Positions 1-11,016 are shown, numbered from the stretch's first letter. The stretch: 64,000 nucleotides of DNA from Sambucus nigra (GCA_949130495.1 OX422207.1:711050456-711114455); one strand, 5' to 3'. The notes: generated by a model not told the origin, from the letters alone. A program made the numbers and translations.

Positions 1-848
1 GTATGCATGCGGATTAAGGATAGGTCCAGTAGGGAAGATTTAATATAAGTGAGGGTAGCTTTAGGGTTACAATTTGAATACCAAGGACTGAGTTTAAGCT
101 CATTATTGATTTCGCAAGGACTGTGTGTAGTTCCAGAGCGTAGTGGTATGGCTCCTGGATAGAGATGGGAGTTTAGAATACATTTGGTTGAAAGAGGGTA
201 TGAGGTTATCCCGATCGCGTATTTGAAGTTGACGGACCTCCACGTTTGACAAAGTTAAGTAGTAGTGTATTGGAGGGGTTCCTTGTTTGGATTTCGCTTT
301 GCGAGACGCTCCGTGCATGAACCTTAACGACGCCGAGAGTGGAGAGATGTTATAGGATGCGAGGATAATTAAATTATGAGTAAAGATATGATATTTTAAT
401 ACGTAGGATTTGAAAGATATAATGCTATGTATGGGAATTATCTAAGGGTAATGTGAGTACGTTATTGATATTATATTATAGGTATAATAATACCTATTTG
501 ATTGATTTATGATTATGTGTATGACATACCTAGCTTACTTGCTATCGACGGGAGGTTTGCGCGTGAGGGCAGTCATATCCTGATGAATCCATGGGATCTT
601 TGATTTGTCGCTCGAGAACTTAGGTCTATGAAAGACTTATCGGGGAGTTGATAAGTCCGCTGACTGTGGGAACGTAGGTATGTGCGTGACCCATGGATAC
701 GAGAACTATGTTCGCCTCCAATTTGTTTGTTGATGTTTGTGGTTTGAGGAATTCTTACTGAACCTTTTGTCTCCTATTCGGCAACCCGCGATATTGGGAC
801 ATGATAGCAGAGTAATGCATTGCACCGCAGCTATGACTCGGGGTGCCG

Positions 849-930
<82 letters not shown>

Positions 931-1873
931 TTAAATGTACGAATGGTGATATTGTGGTTAAATCATCTACTGTGTGATAATTGTAGAAAACGGTGAATTG
1001 ATAAAAGAATTGAAATAAGTTAATGAATATTTATTGAAGAGCTTAATTCATATTAATGAGAAACGATTCATATAAATGAATAATGTAAATGAATGATTAT
1101 ACGACGTATGGTATGGGACATACGGGGTTATGATATGGGAATGGAATTATAATATGGAGACTAGAAAAGAGGAACCATTAACTAGGAGGTCAATAGGAAA
1201 CGTTAAGTGTGCACTTTAGTTGAGAGGTGAGAATAGCAAGTGAGAGTTGGATCTAACATGTACATAATAAATGCTTTATTGCACTTGTTAAATACTTGCT
1301 GTTTTAAAAATCATTTTCACAATCGGGCTCTGACCCGTTTCCTTGCATATCTCTTTTCTATTGTATCTTCTATATCAGGTGTCCAGCAACAAGGACGCCA
1401 ACCTTAGCGGATTATGACAGGCTATGGAGCTATGGAGTTTTGCTTAGACGCCTATCCTCTTTTTGATTCACAGTATTCTTAGTTAGGGCATGTCGCCCAA
1501 AGGATTCAGTTATCTCTTTGCTATCGGGGTCAAATACTATGGTATTCGTGTCATTTTAATACATTTAATATTGTTGGGATTTCTGTAATGGATTTATATT
1601 ATTTGGGAATGTATATTCCAATTGCATTTAAATTCTTTTGTGTTATCTATTTGGTTATCAGTGTTGTAGAATAAAAATGTGTTGTGTTATTCTTAAACTG
1701 AAAATGGAGTTTGTTGAAATTAAAATTTGAAAAGTTTTTAACACCAGCTTAATTGAGTATTGGGTGAGTTGTAAATGCTTTCGACAGTGATGCTAAGAAT
1801 GAGCCAACTGTATATTCTGTTTTAATTTAGTATGGGGCTGGCCACCCGGTATTTAATTAGGCGGGGTGTTACA
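1..1873 (+). mobile_element. 3' part of a Tekay-like long LTR (cut by window edge)
   Basis: This reads as one end of a long Ty3/gypsy LTR in + orientation. Its end (GGGGTGTTACA, 1863-1873) and the ~130 bases before it match the reverse complement of the Tekay-like LTR start at 33244, including the 'cgacagtgatgct' stretch. A second shared block (268-320, ending in a 'gttccttgtttggatttc' motif and a 'gcgagac' motif) recurs in the solo LTR at 52630-52700. No primer binding site follows 1873, so it is a 3' LTR or a solo LTR rather than a 5' LTR. The outer end lies left of the window. It has no convincing ORF. Confidence 0.7.
851..926. repeat. (TA)n microsatellite
   Basis: About 75 bases of alternating T and A inside the LTR fragment. 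The 65-codon ORF across it (Ile-Tyr repeats) is an artefact of the repeat. Confidence 0.95.
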
Positions 1874-2302
1874 GAAAATAGAAAAGGTTAGACAAAAAAC
1901 TCGTATATTTTTCTACTCATTTTTCAACTTTTCATCCAAAAGAACTATTTTTCACGCATTTTTCATGTTTGCAATCAAAGGCACCATAAGAGTAAATATT
2001 TAGAGTAAGTCTTCTTCTTCTTCTTCTTTTAAATATAACTTTGATAGATTTGGTGGAGATAGTGGGAGCAGTGTTGGGTAGGTTATGGTGGTTGTAAGAA
2101 CAATAATGGTTGTTGTACCGCGGTGGTAGTGGTAGGAGCAGGTGGTGGCAGTGATAGCTACAACAGATGGTGGTCGTGTCATCATCGTCATGTGGTGGTC
2201 GAAGGGACAAATGGCGGCGACAACAGGTGGCAGTGGCAACATCATGTGATGGTGGTGACAGTGTCACCATTGATAGATAATTTAGAATTTAGTATTTTTT
2301 AA
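1874..2302. other. Low-complexity spacer, TTC run and GGT-rich tract
   Basis: No gene is seen. 2013-2030 is a short TTC run. 2050-2270 is rich in GGT/GTG triplets with repeats of 'ggtggtag' and 'ggtggcag' type. The His/Thr-rich open frames on the - strand follow from this composition and show no family motif. Confidence 0.6.
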
Positions 2303-2846
2303 GGGTGTTTCTAAGGGCACCACAAAAAATACTTCAAAATACCACAAGAGATTTTTTACATGTTTTTGCTAAGGACCACCACATAGTATATATATATTTT
2401 TTACTTCCTCTCAATCATTCTTCCAAAACATTTTCTCTCTCAACACAACTTTCTCTCAACCATTATCTCACTCAAAACCCTACATAAACTTCCCATTCAA
2501 ACACTATACAAACTTCATCAACAAATTACCAGATTAATTAGTGAAACAACATAATAATTAGGGTTTTTTAGTCATTGAAGTTACCATATTGAAGTTACAG
2601 TAACTAATTGAAGTGTTAACAATGGATGTGGCAACTTTAAAGCTAATGAAAATTGCCAAAATATTATGTTTGAGGTAATTTTTGCTACACAAATATATTT
2701 TATTTTTATTTTTTTTACCCTAGAAAAAATTAAACCCGAAAAAGAAAATTTTCAGTGGTTCAGTATCGGGCCCCCAAAGAAGGTGATGATTTTCGGGGTG
2801 ATTATCCCGAATGAAAGTTGATTATTTTTTTTGAAGAAATTTTTTC

Positions 2847-2968
2847 ATTCGGGATGATTATGCCGAATGGAATGCATATATTCAGGGTGATTATGCCGAA
2901 TGTAATGCATCTGTTCGGGATGATTATGCAGAATTAAATGCATCTATTCAGAATGATTATGCCGAATC
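2847..2968. repeat. 33-bp minisatellite, about 3.7 units
   Basis: Units begin at 2847, 2880, 2913 and 2946 with an exact 33-base period. Each has a core like 'ttcgggatgattatgccgaa', which is an imperfect palindrome (TTCGG ... CCGAA). Thirty-three bases are 11 codons, and the + frame beginning at 2847 stays open through all units with a repeated (I/V)-(R/Q)-x-D-Y-A-E motif. A looser related unit lies at 2789-2815. Confidence 0.85.
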
Positions 2969-3389
2969 ACTGGGTTATCAGCTAGGGTTTTGTACGCTAG
3001 GGTTTATTGATTACGTGGTATTTTCTCAACATATGAAGGGTATTAAACGTTCTTTGCAACAAAAATTAACACATTATTGTTGTTCAACATGTTTTTAATA
3101 AGTTTAACATGTTTTTCATAATGAATAATATATTAAATAATATTTATTATATATGTTTTGATGACTACAATCTTGCTTGTGTGGTGTTGGATGATGATTT
3201 GATGAAGATATTTGAAGATTTGGAGGTTTAGACAATGGAATTAATTTTTAGTTGAGGTTGAGAGGTTGAAAAGTTGAAAGGGTGAGAAGTTGAGAGGTTT
3301 GAATGTGTAGAGAGAAGGAGGAAAAGTGGGTAAAATGATTTTTTAAACTTTAAATATGTGATAGCCCTTTTGTGGTATTCAAAAGTAAC

Positions 3390-3798
3390 CGTGGGTACCC
3401 AGAATTGAGACCATGGGCCCGGACGAGTAGCCCACTTCTAGCGGCCCAAAGTCCAGGCCCCTCATTTCTCATTTAAATTACCCGATCTCTTCCCACGTTC
3501 CCATGAAGGGAAGTTATAGGGAGAGATGGAAGACGTGGGGGAGTTAAACACCCCCACTTACCTGAACATACATGTATATATTGAACCCTAGGTCCGGGGC
3601 AAAAGGACAAGTTGTATTCTCTGTAATCACATTCTGGAGTATATAGAAATAACATCGACTGCACCACCATGGACGTAGGCACTCCTTTGCCGAACCACGT
3701 ACATCCTTTATTGTGTGATTGTCATTTTATATTCATAGTTCTTACTTGGTGGTTGCTTTTCTCTTATCTATTTGTGTTTCATAATAATTGTCACCACA
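3390..3798 (+). repeat. E1 5' LTR
   Basis: 409 bases. It starts CGTGGGTACCC, a T-to-C change of the TG terminus seen in the 3' copy, and ends CACCACA. A TATATA sequence near 3573 is a plausible core promoter. It carries 13 bases near 3508-3520 that the 3' LTR lacks. Confidence 0.93.
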
Positions 3799-3800
3799 AT

Positions 3801-3816
3801 TGGCGCCGTCTGTGGG
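3801..3816 (+). promoter_or_regulatory. E1 primer binding site
   Basis: TGGCGCCGTCTGTGGG lies two bases after the LTR end, where the tRNA primer site is expected. The leading TGG pairs with a CCA tail. I do not assign the tRNA. E2 carries the same site with one change in the part compared. Confidence 0.8.
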
Positions 3817-3864
3817 AAGCGTTCATCTTTTCCTGAGAAGAGCCCACACCAAGAGGAGTTTAAA

Positions 3865-6102
3865 ATGTCTGGTCACAGCAGCAATGCCCCCCAGGCAGGG
3901 GATATTCAGGAACCACCTGCACCTCGTAGGATTAGGTCTGAAGTTCGACGTTCAAATAAGAGGGCTCGCTTGGAGAGGCCAGCCTCAGAAGAAAGCCAAG
4001 GACCGACGAGGTCCACGCAGATATCCAGACTGATTGATGCATACGAGGCAAGGCTCCACGAGAAAAGGGAGTCGTCTCGCAAACACGAGGTCGAGAATGC
4101 TCGCCTGAAAAGAAGACTGGAAAGAATGGAGAAGGAGCTTCATCCTGATAACCAGAGACGTCCATACCGCACTCCTAGCCCTCAGGCGAGAAAGTCTCGC
4201 AGCCGAGGAAGGAGTCCCAGGCGAGGACCTCAAAAGGTTGAGGGAGACGAATCAGAAGACGACCTCCGCGAGCAGTTGCGAAGAGCTCGCCGTTACCAGA
4301 GCCCTGCTCGCAGCAACGAGAACATACGAAACCTGGTCCGCAGGGAGATAGACCAGTATCCTGCCCACCACGGTACCAGATCGACCCGAGAACTCGCTAG
4401 GCGAGCTCTCAAAACCCAGATGAAGTCACCTTTCACGAGGGAAATTGAGGAAGAAGAAGACCCCAAGAAATTTTCCATTCCAAGGCTTAAGATTTATGAT
4501 GGTAAGACTGACCCCATTGATCACGTCAGGCAATACCGACAGGCCATGACCCTCTGGAATCATCGGGATGCACTGATGTGCCATATTTTCCCCTCGAGCC
4601 TGCATGATGTAGCACAGAAATGGTTCGAAAGACTCCCCCACCGGTCCATCAGAAGTTTCAAATCCCTGGACGAGCTCTTTACGGCCCGGTTCATCACTAG
4701 CAGCTCCCATCCAAAAAGGATGGATGCTTTACTAACTATGAAGAAAACGCCTCAAGAGACACTCCGAGACTACGCGAAGAGGTACTGGGAGTTATTCAAT
4801 GAGGTCGAAGATTGCTCGGAACAAGTGTCAGTGGCCTCTTTCAAAATTGGGCTACCAATCTCTTCCTTTCTTTACCAGTCCTTGACAAAGAAGGAAGCCA
4901 TAACCATCGACGACCTAATGGCTCGCATCGAGAAGTATGCCAAGGTGGAAGACGTCACCCGCCTCAGTACAGGAGAAAATGGTCGAGCTAAACCCACTAC
5001 CAAGGGAAGTGACAAAGATGAGAACCAGAAGAAAGGAGGAAAGAACTGGGGCAAAAATGGCTCCAAGAATGGAGGGAACAATGATATATCGAAAGCATTC
5101 CAGGCGATCAACACCGTCTTCAAAGAACCAATTTACAAAATTATCGCGAAGATCAAAGATGAGCCATTCATCATGTGGCCCAGGAAGATGGGAGGAGATC
5201 CCTCGAAAAGGAACAATGCGCTAAGATGCGCTTTTCACAAAGAGGGAGGACATAAGACTGAGCACTGCAAAGCTCTTAAGTCTCACCTCGAGGAGCTGGC
5301 CCAATCTTGGCATTTGAACCAGTTTGTGGAGAAACAGGCAGAGAAGGTAGCTGCCAATAGAGAAGCAAGACTTGACAACGTGCTCGAAGATGATGTCGGA
5401 CATGAGTTCACGGTAATTCATGGGGCATCTGATGCCAAGCAGATCCAAGGAAATTTAGCTCGAATGGAGATGAAGAAGCTTACAGCGGTAATGCAGGCTT
5501 TTCTGATCGATCCAGCAAAGTCACAGTCTGGAAAGCGTCGACGAGCAAATGACGTTAACTACAACAAGCATATTGTTTTCACAGATGAAGATCTGGTAGG
5601 AGTAAGAACCCCACACCATGATGCTCTGATTATTACCCTTAGGATAGCTAACTTTGACGTCGATAAGCTGCTCGTCGACCAAGGAAGCTCGTCCGAGGTG
5701 ATGTACCTCGACCTATTTCAAAAATTGAAGTTGAGCGTTGCCGACCTAAAGGAAGCTACTGTCCCTTTAGTTGGCTTCGCTGGAAAAATAACTATGCCCA
5801 TGGGGAAGATTGTACTACCAGTGCGGGCTGGAAATGTCTCCAAGATGATCGAGTTTTTAGTAGTTGACATCGACTCACCATACCAGGCCATCCTCGGCAG
5901 AGGATGGCTCCATGCGATGAAGGCAGTCTCCTCAACCCACCATCAGAAACTCAAATATGTAACCGAGCGAGGAGTAATGGATATCCACGGTGATCAGGCA
6001 ATGGCGAGAAGTTGCTTCATAGCAGCCATCCGACCAAAGCCAGTGAAGAGGGTCGAGCAGCCCAACGAGAAGGTTGAACAAGGTCTAACACCTTCTAAAT
6101 AG
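3865..6102 (+). CDS. E1 Gag-protease polyprotein (745 aa)
   Basis: This encodes the capsid/nucleocapsid protein and aspartic protease of E1 and is intact. I chose the Met at 3865 (MSGHSS...), conserved in E2, over the upstream Met at 3772, which lies inside the LTR. Residues 1-200 are Arg/Ser-rich with a charged helix. Residues ~203-360 are the retrotransposon Gag core (IYDGKTDPIDHV, WFERLP, DYAKRYWELFNEVEDCSEQ). Residues ~395-420 are a Lys/Gly/Asn-rich linker. Residues ~454-467 are a zinc knuckle, CAFHKEGGHKTEHC (C-x2-H-x4-H-x4-C). The retropepsin follows, with its active site at residue 605 reading D-Q-G rather than D-S/T-G (LLVDQGSSSEV), then LVGF and AILGRGWLH. It ends at TAG 6100-6102, and the same frame continues straight into pol. 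Confidence 0.92.
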   Translation: MSGHSSNAPQAGDIQEPPAPRRIRSEVRRSNKRARLERPASEESQGPTRSTQISRLIDAYEARLHEKRESSRKHEVENARLKRRLERMEKELHPDNQRRPYRTPSPQARKSRSRGRSPRRGPQKVEGDESEDDLREQLRRARRYQSPARSNENIRNLVRREIDQYPAHHGTRSTRELARRALKTQMKSPFTREIEEEEDPKKFSIPRLKIYDGKTDPIDHVRQYRQAMTLWNHRDALMCHIFPSSLHDVAQKWFERLPHRSIRSFKSLDELFTARFITSSSHPKRMDALLTMKKTPQETLRDYAKRYWELFNEVEDCSEQVSVASFKIGLPISSFLYQSLTKKEAITIDDLMARIEKYAKVEDVTRLSTGENGRAKPTTKGSDKDENQKKGGKNWGKNGSKNGGNNDISKAFQAINTVFKEPIYKIIAKIKDEPFIMWPRKMGGDPSKRNNALRCAFHKEGGHKTEHCKALKSHLEELAQSWHLNQFVEKQAEKVAANREARLDNVLEDDVGHEFTVIHGASDAKQIQGNLARMEMKKLTAVMQAFLIDPAKSQSGKRRRANDVNYNKHIVFTDEDLVGVRTPHHDALIITLRIANFDVDKLLVDQGSSSEVMYLDLFQKLKLSVADLKEATVPLVGFAGKITMPMGKIVLPVRAGNVSKMIEFLVVDIDSPYQAILGRGWLHAMKAVSSTHHQKLKYVTERGVMDIHGDQAMARSCFIAAIRPKPVKRVEQPNEKVEQGLTPSK

Positions 6103-6108
6103 AAATTA
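6100..6108 (+). promoter_or_regulatory. In-frame gag-pro/pol stop, possible readthrough site
   Basis: TAG is followed by AAATTA, and the downstream pol frame is the same as that of gag-pro, with open translation from 6103 to about 6725. In E2 the matching position is TAA followed by CAGTTA, which fits the CARYYA readthrough context known from tobamovirus-type stops. E1 differs from CARYYA by one base. That the stop is used for readthrough is inference. Confidence 0.5.
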
Positions 6109-9100
6109 AAGTACGGAAGACTTGGAGTAGAGGAGACCAGGATCCACCCCTCCGAACGGGTCATCGAAGACCTGGTAGAAGTTACGGCCGGGGAAGGCGA
6201 AAGTAATAGAGTCTTCTTGATTGGAGCATCTCTCACCGACCAAGAACAGAAGGAATTGACAACCTTGCTGAGGTGTAACGTAGATGTTTTCGCATGGGAA
6301 CCATACGAGCTGCCTGGAATCGATCCTAGTATGGTCTGCCATCAATTGCACGTCGATCCCACATTCAAGCCAATAACGCAGAAGGCACGAAAAACTGCAC
6401 CCGAGAAGGCTAAAGCGGTTGAAAAAGAAGTAGAAAAACTGCTGGATGCAGGATCCATACGGGAGGTACAATTTCCCAAATGGTTGTCCAACCCCATAGT
6501 AGGTTCGAAGAGCAATGGGAAGTTGAGAGTCTGCATCGAGTTCACTGACCTCAACAAAGCATGCCCTAAAGATAGTTTCCCCCTCCCAAAAATAGACCAA
6601 CTAGTAGACGCCACCGCAGCTCACGAGCGAATGAGTTTCCTGGACGCATACTCAGGGTATCACCAGATCCCCTTATATGCCCCAGACCAGGACAAAACGG
6701 TGTTCATCACGACAATTGGGTTATCTGCTACAAGGTTATTCCCTTCGGGCTCAAGAATGCAAAGGCAACCTATCAGTGACTGGTTACCAAAATGTTCAAG
6801 GGTCAGATGGGAGACACCATGGAGGTCTACATCGATGACATGCTCGTTAAAAGTAAGAACAAGGAAAATCACCTCTCCGACCTGTCAAACACCTTCGAAA
6901 TCCTCAGGAAATATCGAATTAAACTTAACGCGAGCAAGTGTTCCTTCGGTGTCCATTCAGGAAAATTTATTGGGTACTTGGTCAGTAAGAGAGGCATAGA
7001 GGATAACCCAGACCAGATCGATGCAATCAATAGGGTGCAACCCCCTCGCACAATCTGGGACGTACAGAAGCTCACTGGTATGCTTGCTGCCTTAAATCGC
7101 TTCATCTCCAAATCCTCCGAGAAGTGCAAGCCTTTTTTCCAGCTTCTAAAGGGCAGAAAACGATAGAGTGGAGCCCATATTGCTTGCGAGCATTGGTCGA
7201 GCTCAAGTCTTACTTAAGCTCTCCACCACTGCTCGTCATACCACAACAAACAGATTCTTTGTACCTGCACCTCTCCGTGTCCAATCACACTGTCAGCTCT
7301 GCGCTAATATGCGAGGTTGGAGGAATCCAGCACCCCATTTATTACGCGAGCAAGACCTTACTCGACGCCGAGCAAAGGTACCTACTATTAGAGAATCCCG
7401 CCTTTGCACTAGTAATAGCCTCGAGGAAGCTGAAGAATTATTTCGAAGCTCATACTATCATCGTCCTTACATCGCATCCCCTTAAGGCAGTCCTAAGGAA
7501 AGCGGATTTGTCGGGCAGACTGTCTAAGTGGTCAGTCGAGCTCGGTCGATTTGACATCCAATTTCAACCAAGGACAGCTATCAAGGGTCAGATCCTAGCT
7601 GATTTCATAGCCGAATTCACGGGTGAAGAACCCTCCGACCAAAATCAACCAACAAGGCAAAGGAGAACCCAACAAAAGAGGAAATCTGGAAACTGTTTGT
7701 TGATGGAGCCTCCAACTCAAAGGGGGCAGGGGTAGGCATTTTCCTCATTACCCCAGAGAACATAATCCTTGAACAAGGAATCAGGCTTGGATTTGCAGCC
7801 TCCAACAACGAAGCAGAGTACGAAGCCTTAATAGCCGGCCTCCAAAAGGTGCATACTTTGGGAGCAAAAAATTTACAGGTGTTCGGCGATTCCCAACTAG
7901 TCTCCAATCAGATAAGTGGAGATTACAATGCAAAGGATGAAAGAATGGCAGCCTACCTCGCCCTAGTGAAAAAAATAATGTCATGCTTTGAAGAGATCAA
8001 TGTCCAGCAGTTTCCCAGGGGGAAAAACAGTCATGCTGATGCCTTAGCAGCCCTGAGTTCGGCAGTTGACTCTGACCTAAAAAGAGTCATCCCCATTGAT
8101 TTCCTCACTTTTTCGAGCATTAACCGTGACATCAAGCCACCAAACGTGGAACATGTACTCCAGGTGGGATCAGCTTCCAGCTGGATAGACCCTTTAAGGG
8201 ACTATTTGAAGGATGGCACGCTCCTGGATGATAAGAAGACTGCCCACCAGATAAGAGTCAAAGCTGCTCGCTTTCACTTATCCCCAGAAGGCAACTTGTA
8301 TAAGAAATCCTTCTCCGGTCCCTACCTCCAATGCGTCCACCCAGGGGATGTCGAGAAAGTGCTACACGAGATTCACGAAGGAATCTGTGGAAGCCATATC
8401 GGAGGAAGGTCTCTAGCCTTTCGAGCAATGAAGGAAGGCTATTGGTGGCCATATATGCAAAAGGATTCTGCAGTGTATGTCCGTAAATGCCTGAAATGCC
8501 AACTTCACGCTCCTATGGTCCACCAACCCGTCAACAATCTAAAATCCCTGTCCAGCCCATAGCCATTCTCCCAATGGGGAATGGACATCGTGGGACCCTT
8601 GCCTACCGCCACCGGTAATTGCAAATATTTGTTGGTCGTGACTGACTACTTTACGAAATGGATCGAGGCAGAGCCCCTGGCCAACATTCGAGACGCTGAT
8701 ATGATAAGGTTCATATGGAGGAATATAATCACTTGTTTTGGCATCCCCAGAACCATCATCACCGATAATGGAACACAGTTTGAAAGCGGCTCCTTTCAGA
8801 ACTTCTATAACGAATACGGTATCAGACACCACTTCAGTTCAGTGGCCTACCCTCAGATCAACGACCAAGATGAGGCTCACAACAAAACTATTATTGATGT
8901 ATTAAAGAAGCGATTGGAGCGAGCCAAAGGCGCATGGGTAAATGAACTACCCCACATCCTATGGGCATACCGAACCACGCCTCAGCGAGCAACAGGGGAA
9001 ACCCCATTTTTGCTGACATATGGCATGGAAGCAATCATCCCACTCGAAGTAGGTTTGCCAACAATGAGGTCCAACCTTATTGACCAAGGCCATAATGATG

Positions 9101-9420
9101 CAGCATTGCTCGCTAAGCTCGACCTAGCTGATGAGCGCCGAGAGCTAGCCCTAGTGAAACTAGCGAGCTACCAGCAGCAGCTCGCGAGGCATTACAACAA
9201 CAGGGTTAACCCGAGGACATTCTGAATTGGAGACTACGTTATGAGGAAAGTCCTGGGCATCGCAGTGAAACCATCAGATGGCAAGCTAGGCCCAAACTGG
9301 GAAGGACCCTTTAAGATAACCAAAGACGATCTGCAGGGCGCCTATCACTTGGAAATGATGGAAGCCAGAGAAATACCATGATCATGGAACACAACCAATC
9401 TCAAGAGATTCTATTTTTAG
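6103..9420 (+). pseudogene. E1 pol (RT-RNase H-second RNase H-integrase), disrupted
   Basis: Order: RT with LRVCIEFTDLNKACPKDSFPLP and FLDAYSGYHQ (to ~6710) and YIDD at 6828-6839; RT-type RNase H (~7240-7610); a second RNase H (~7690-8060; [34 protein letters not shown]); integrase zinc domain (~8370-8510; H-H-C-C) and catalytic core (MDIVGP 8581, TDNGTQF ~8760, E near 8870); C-terminal GDYVMRKV...GPNWEGPFKI. Breaks seen against E2: single-base frameshifts near 6725, 7160 and 7640-7690, and stops at 6777-6779 (TGG to TGA), 8560-8562 (TGG to TAG), 9223-9225 and about 9379-9381. The product cannot be made as one protein. Confidence 0.9.
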
Positions 9421-10071
9421 ATCTTTCTTTTATTTTTTTGTTATGAAACCTAGGAGATCATTTCCCTTATCATTAATGAAAGTTATTTAATTGATTACAT
9501 TCTGATTAGTAATAGTTGCATTTATCGCACATCCTTTCCAAGTAACGGGCACATTGATCACACCACTATAGCAGGGGAAATCCCTCGTCAGGTCATCGTT
9601 ACGAAACATGAAGAACATCTTATCATTGCCCCTGGCAATATATGAAGCCCTACAGGGGATCCTTAGGCAATAAGATCAAATTCTATACTGGTCATCAAAC
9701 CTACTTCGGTTGAGTAAAATCCTGATCGGATAAAAGATCCAACGCCAGGTGTGTCCTCGCCAATTGCCCCACTTAGGCCTAAGGGAGTGTGACGACACAA
9801 CCTAAAAGGTAAAGTGGAGCACAATGGTATCTCGATATTATACTGGACTGGGAGGACACTTGCATGACAAAATAAACTTAGAAGATTATAAAGCAGCAAG
9901 AATATGAAGAATATGATGCACACATTTAGTCGGTAAAATTTCCCAAAACACAAACTTTTCATTAATTCATTACATTTACAACAATGGTAATACATGTTTA
10001 GTCGGCGAGCTCGCCCAAAGCATTCACATTATCAAAATTAAAAAAAAAAAATAATAACAACTGGCAAAATC
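9421..10071. other. E1 spacer between convergent pol and antisense ORF B, with conserved block
   Basis: No protein gene. 9719-9835 aligns with 24830-24950 of E2 in inverse orientation at higher identity than the coding parts; 44 of 45 bases match at 9771-9815, including the perfect palindrome CTTAGGCCTAAG (9772-9783). A second short block (9623-9652, 'cattgcccctggca...gaagccctac') is also shared. 9930-10020 holds two copies of a motif ending 'ccgactaaa', also duplicated in E2 (24600-24710). Confidence 0.7.
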
Positions 10072-11016
10072 TCAATGGGGTGGAAGCCTCTGAGCGAGAT
10101 AATCAGCCACTCGAGCTCTTCGTCCGTCATCGGGAGCAGGAGCTAACTCCTCCACAAACTCATTCGCATCCGACTCCAATAATTGCCGAGGGATGGCATC
10201 GATGGGGATCCATCGATCATCCCTCCGGAAGGGGTTAGGCATCAGAGTAGAGGGAGACATCTCATGGCGATACCAGAGCATCGAGTTCCTCAGGACTTGC
10301 AGCTCCTTCAAGGCACTTAGCCACCCCCTAATAAAAGAAAGCTCCTCGAACTCAGACAACCTTGTTGGAGCATCCGACCAACCGTGGTCGTAACCTTCAT
10401 CCCAAGCTTACCGAGGACCTTTCTTGAATAAGTGCCGCAACCGAGTGACATCCCTTTGAAGCCCAGCAACAATCACATATGCTCGCTGGACATCACCACG
10501 GAGCTCTTCCATTTCCCTATCTCGAAGATCTTTCGCTTCCCTATTTCGGCTCCTGGTGCTCCTACCAGCTCGCGGAACGGGGGGGGGGGGGGGAGTGGGA
10601 ACTCGCGGCACAGGAGGAGTAACACTCTGACTAGCTCTAGTTCGCGATGATGAGGAACCTTGTAATAATGCTGGAGCAGTGTTTGGCGCATGCTCCCTAA
10701 GTCGTGAGACTTCTCTCCTCAGAGCCTCATTCTCCTGCTGAAGAACCTCCCCAACTTGGTTGATCTTGGAGGCCTCCAATAGCTTTGTTCTCAGCGCATT
10801 AACCTCCTCTTGGATTGAGGCACCAATGTCCTCCATCTCCTGAAGCCTGTCCTTCAGCTTGGCGACGAGCTCTGTCTGCTCTATAAAGCGTTTGTTCCTC
10901 AATCGCAGCGATTTGCAGATCCTCACAAAAGTGTGACGAACTTCGGAGCTCACATTAGGCCCCAACATCCTTCCCAATTGGGAAGTAGAAGGAATGTAAT
11001 CGTCAACATCACTCAA
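10072..11016 (-). pseudogene. E1 antisense ORF B: coiled-coil protein
   Basis: Reads opposite to gag-pol. Open from a splice acceptor (GTAG at 11017-11020 on the - strand) to the stop at 10072, with one in-frame TAA near 10405 where E2 has an Arg codon. No ATG occurs at the exon start in either copy, so an upstream exon is likely. The N-terminus (SDVDDYIPSTSQLGRMLGP) is followed by VRHTFVRICKSLRLRNKRFIEQ, a leucine/glutamate heptad region, a Pro/Ser/Arg-rich linker (a G15 run on the + strand encodes prolines), the conserved GDVQRAYVIVAGLQRDVTRLRHLFKKGPR segment, and a C-terminal domain (FEELSFIRGWLSALKELQVLRNS...). E2 carries the same protein at 23637-24551. Function unknown; I match it to no family. 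Confidence 0.72.

Noticed and set aside
737..934. 65-codon ORF ending in Ile-Tyr repeats
   Set aside because: Produced by translating the (TA)n microsatellite.
1932..2270. 112- and 81-codon His/Thr-rich ORFs on the - strand
   Set aside because: Composition effect of GGT/GTG triplet repeats; no start context, domain or homologue in the window.
3772..3864. Upstream Met for E1 gag at 3772
   Set aside because: It lies in the LTR and crosses the primer site; the Met at 3865 is conserved in E2.
9663..9995. 110-codon ORF on the - strand with a hydrophobic stretch
   Set aside because: E2 has no corresponding open frame; the DNA is conserved as a non-coding block instead.
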